The notes under the pieces were generated by a model. That model was not told the origin of the DNA. It made no database searches and saw only the letters and a list, made by a program, of their open reading frames with translations. A DNA stretch of 63,691 nucleotides from Paracoccaceae bacterium (GTDB lineage Bacteria > Pseudomonadota > Alphaproteobacteria > Rhodobacterales > Rhodobacteraceae). Each line of letters begins with the position of its first letter. Positions within the stretch are counted from its first letter, which is position 1. Made by a program: the position numbers and the translations under genes. Of the stretch, positions 61,520-63,691 are shown one piece after another. The stretch lies in assembly GCA_030066905.1 (NCBI GenBank), contig JASJAR010000040.1:1-63691 (forward strand), in the 5' to 3' direction.

Positions 61520-62658
61520 CAGGGGACTGGCTGACCGACCCGCGGACCACCCGGGTTTTCGATGCTGTCGAAGGGGCGGGGCACCGGCTTTACTTCGTGG
61601 GTGGAGTGGTGCGGAATGCCGCGATGGGGCTCGCCGTGACCGATATCGATCTCGCCACCGACGCCCCCCCCGAGGCAGTGACGAAGGCCGCCGAGGCCGC
61701 GGGGCTGAAGGCGGTGCCCACCGGGGTCGAGCACGGAACGGTGACCGTGGTCGCCGAGGGCTTGGCCCACGAGATCACCACCTTCCGGCGGGATCTCGAA
61801 ACCGACGGCCGCCGCGCCGTGGTAGGGTTCTCGACCCGGCTCGAAGACGACGCCGCGCGGCGGGATTTCACGATCAATGCGCTTTATGCAGGCCGCGACG
61901 GGGTGGTCGTCGACCCGGTGGGCGGGCTTCCGGACCTCGCGGCGAAACGGGTGCGGTTCGTGGGCAATGCGGCGGCACGAATCGAGGAGGATTACCTGCG
62001 CATCCTGCGCTACTTCCGGTTTCATGCCTTCTATGCAGACAGCGGGGCGGGGTTCGATACCGACACGATGGCCGCGATCGCCTCCCATGCTGCGGGGCTC
62101 GACGCTCTGTCTCGCGAACGGGTGGGGCGCGAGGTGCTGCGGCTTTTGTCGGCCGACGACCCGGCGCCGGAGGTGGCGGCGATGGGAACCGCGGGGGTTC
62201 TGGCGCGGGTCTTGCCGGGGAGCGACGACAAATCCCTCGCGCCGCTCATCCATCTCGAAGCCGAAATCGGTGCGGATCCCGAACCGATCCGGCGCCTGGC
62301 TGTGCTCGGCGGCGAGGGGCTTGCCGATGGGCTTCGCCTGTCACGGAAAGAGGCGGGGGCCTTGGCAGATCTGAGGGGGGCTGTCGCGATGGGGCCCGGG
62401 GAGATGGGCTATCGGCTGGGTGCCAAGGCGGGGCGCGACGCGCTTCTCGTGCGCGCAGCGAGCCTTGGGGGCGTGCCAAGCGCGGACGACCTTGCGGCGG
62501 TCGAACGGGGGGCGGGGCAGAGCTTTCCCGTCAAGGCCGAGGACCTTATGCCCGCCCTCGACGGCCCGGCCCTCGGGGCTGCGCTGAAGCGGCTTGAGGC
62601 CGCCTGGATCGAAAGCGACTTCGCGCTGCCGCGCGAGGCGCTTCTCGCCAAGGGGTGA
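61510..62658 (+). CDS. cca: CCA tRNA nucleotidyltransferase
   Basis: The enzyme adds or repairs the CCA end of tRNAs. The 382-residue class II nucleotidyltransferase starts with LYFVGGVVRNAAMGLAVTDI and DIDLATDAPPE, with GG and the metal-binding DxD, then RRDFTINALYAGRDG and VRFVGNAAARIEEDYLRILR. The remainder is the tRNA-binding helical body. It closes the hslO-Nudix-cca operon. Confidence 0.95.
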   Translation: MRLTGDWLTDPRTTRVFDAVEGAGHRLYFVGGVVRNAAMGLAVTDIDLATDAPPEAVTKAAEAAGLKAVPTGVEHGTVTVVAEGLAHEITTFRRDLETDGRRAVVGFSTRLEDDAARRDFTINALYAGRDGVVVDPVGGLPDLAAKRVRFVGNAAARIEEDYLRILRYFRFHAFYADSGAGFDTDTMAAIASHAAGLDALSRERVGREVLRLLSADDPAPEVAAMGTAGVLARVLPGSDDKSLAPLIHLEAEIGADPEPIRRLAVLGGEGLADGLRLSRKEAGALADLRGAVAMGPGEMGYRLGAKAGRDALLVRAASLGGVPSADDLAAVERGAGQSFPVKAEDLMPALDGPALGAALKRLEAAWIESDFALPREALLAKG

Positions 62659-62819
62659 CAGGCCGGGGCGGATCGGCTAAGGGGATGTCAGCCTAAGACG
62701 GAGGGCATGGCATGCAGATCAGGATCATTCCACTCGGCTGACGCCGGCCCGATCCTGTTCGAGGCGGGCCTTTCGCCACCCGCTGTCCTGCCCAACCTCC
62801 CGTTCCAAGGCTTCCCGAC

Positions 62820-63691
62820 ATGTTTCGTTTCTTCGAGAAGATGGTCGACCCTTACGTCGACTACGCCGAGACCGACACGCCCCCGACCCGGCTGTGGCCG
62901 TTTCTGAACGCCTATGCCCGCCCCTTCCGCAAGGTCTTTGCCGCGACGGCCGCGATGGCGGTGCTGGTCGCAGCCATCGAGGTGGCGTTCATCGCCTATC
63001 TCGGGCGGATCGTCGATCTGATGATCGACGCCGATCCGGCCGTGTTCTGGGCCGAACACGGGGTCGAGCTGCTCGCCGTCGCATTGTTCATTCTCGTTCT
63101 CCTGCCGGTGATCCACGGGGTGTCGGTGGCGCTTCTGAACAACGGAGTTCTGCCGAATTTCGGCACGCTCATCCGCTGGCGGGCGCATCGCCATGTGCTC
63201 AGGCAGTCGGTGGGCTGGTTCGAGAACGATTTCGCGGGCCGGATCGCCAACCGGATCATGCAAACCCCGCCGGCGGCCGGCGAGGCGGTGTTTCAGGTCT
63301 TCGACGCCATCGCCTTTTCGGTGGCCTACCTTATCGGAGCGGCGATCCTTTTGATGGAGGCCGACCCGCGGCTGCTCTTCCCGCTCGCGGGCTGGACGGT
63401 TCTCTACGGGTTCCTCGTGCGCTGGACCGTCACGCGGGTGGGGCCGGCCTCGAAGGCGGCGTCGGATGCCCGGAGCGAGGTCACCGGCCGGGTCGTCGAC
63501 GCCTATACCAACATCCATTCGGTGAAGATGTTCGCCCACCACGACCGGGAACTGGCCTACGCCAAGGACGCCATCGAGGGCACGCGGCGGACGTTCCAGG
63601 TCGAGATGCGCATCTACACGGCGATGAACGTGATGCTGACCGCGCTCAACGGGCTTTTGATCGTGGGCGTCGTCGGCTGGGCGATCTGGCT
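62820..63691 (+). CDS. ABC transporter, exporter type (partial, N-terminal membrane domain)
   Basis: The frame starts ATG at 62820 and runs off the right edge after about 290 codons. The visible part begins MFRFFEKMVDPYVDYAETDT and includes the first five or six membrane helices of a type I ABC exporter (AAMAVLVAAIEVAFIAYLGR, VELLAVALFILVLLPVIHGV). The QSVGWFENDFAGRIANRIMQ segment is a typical coupling-helix region of the MsbA/LapB-like exporter group. The nucleotide-binding domain is outside the window, so the substrate cannot be guessed. A minus-strand shadow frame covers the region. Confidence 0.88.
   Translation, partial: MFRFFEKMVDPYVDYAETDTPPTRLWPFLNAYARPFRKVFAATAAMAVLVAAIEVAFIAYLGRIVDLMIDADPAVFWAEHGVELLAVALFILVLLPVIHGVSVALLNNGVLPNFGTLIRWRAHRHVLRQSVGWFENDFAGRIANRIMQTPPAAGEAVFQVFDAIAFSVAYLIGAAILLMEADPRLLFPLAGWTVLYGFLVRWTVTRVGPASKAASDARSEVTGRVVDAYTNIHSVKMFAHHDRELAYAKDAIEGTRRTFQVEMRIYTAMNVMLTALNGLLIVGVVGWAIW

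Noticed and set aside
1..63691. CRISPR array, prophage, toxin-antitoxin or defence island
   Set aside because: No regularly spaced repeats, cas genes, phage structural genes or defence genes were seen; apart from the first 600 bases the window is core genome.

Overview
The window is chromosomal DNA from a GC-rich alphaproteobacterium, most likely a Rhodobacterales (Rhodobacter/Roseobacter-type) species. The evidence is gene content and order: the redox system regB / senC-regA, the run mnmE-mnmG-rsmG-parA-parB, DnaA-box variants and parS sites next to maf-aroE-coaE-dnaQ, an alphaproteobacterial hslV, and two exact CtrA-type boxes. No genus can be named from sequence reading alone.

Layout, left to right. 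Positions 1-620 are accessory: one end of an IS3-family element, the tail of a gene it seems to have cut, a 46-codon ORF with its own terminator, and a direct repeat, all beside the 3' end of a tRNA-Thr(CGT) gene. From 771 the core genome starts: the minus-strand set hemD, a mitofilin-like membrane protein and hemY, divergent from tsaD-gpsA-YciI-EVE. Next come a DM13 protein, DUF2853, ahcY, a small exported protein, an HD hydrolase, a 50-residue ORF and a divergent LysR regulator, then the RegB/SenC/RegA redox-sensing cluster. A CtrA-boxed PAS protein leads into a tightly overlapping tsaE-amgK-murU-addB-addA operon (tRNA t6A modification, cell-wall sugar salvage, double-strand-break repair). 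After it lie trxA, hslVU, a lipoprotein hydrolase and an MFS carrier; a Tim44-MltA-Smr operon on the minus strand; and fxsA and secB on the plus strand.

Positions 36129-36520 look like the replication origin. This is a gene-free, locally AT-rich segment with several DnaA-box variants. To its left, maf-aroE-coaE-dnaQ run leftwards; to its right, hemJ, rho, mnmE, mnmG, rsmG, parA and parB run rightwards, so both sets point away from it. An exact CtrA box lies just upstream of hemJ. Two parS sites are embedded in the first codons of mnmG and rsmG, so replication start, segregation centre and segregation proteins fall within about 8 kb.

Right of parB come hemW, rdgB and rph (minus), hrcA-grpE (plus), mutS (minus), maeB and a GNAT enzyme (plus), an exported MsrA, a class IV aminotransferase paired with a sulfotransferase-like protein, argG, an Hpt protein divergent from a REC-PP2C phosphatase, a Nudix enzyme, and an hslO-Nudix-cca run. 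The window ends inside an ABC exporter gene.

The most interesting points are the compact origin / CtrA / parS layout, a second exact CtrA box before an orphan PAS protein, three 11-bp tandem repeats before the sulfotransferase-like gene, a LysR operator-like palindrome touching the start codon of its gene, and a near-leaderless hrcA promoter. No wholly new multi-gene system is evident; most of the window is conserved core genome.
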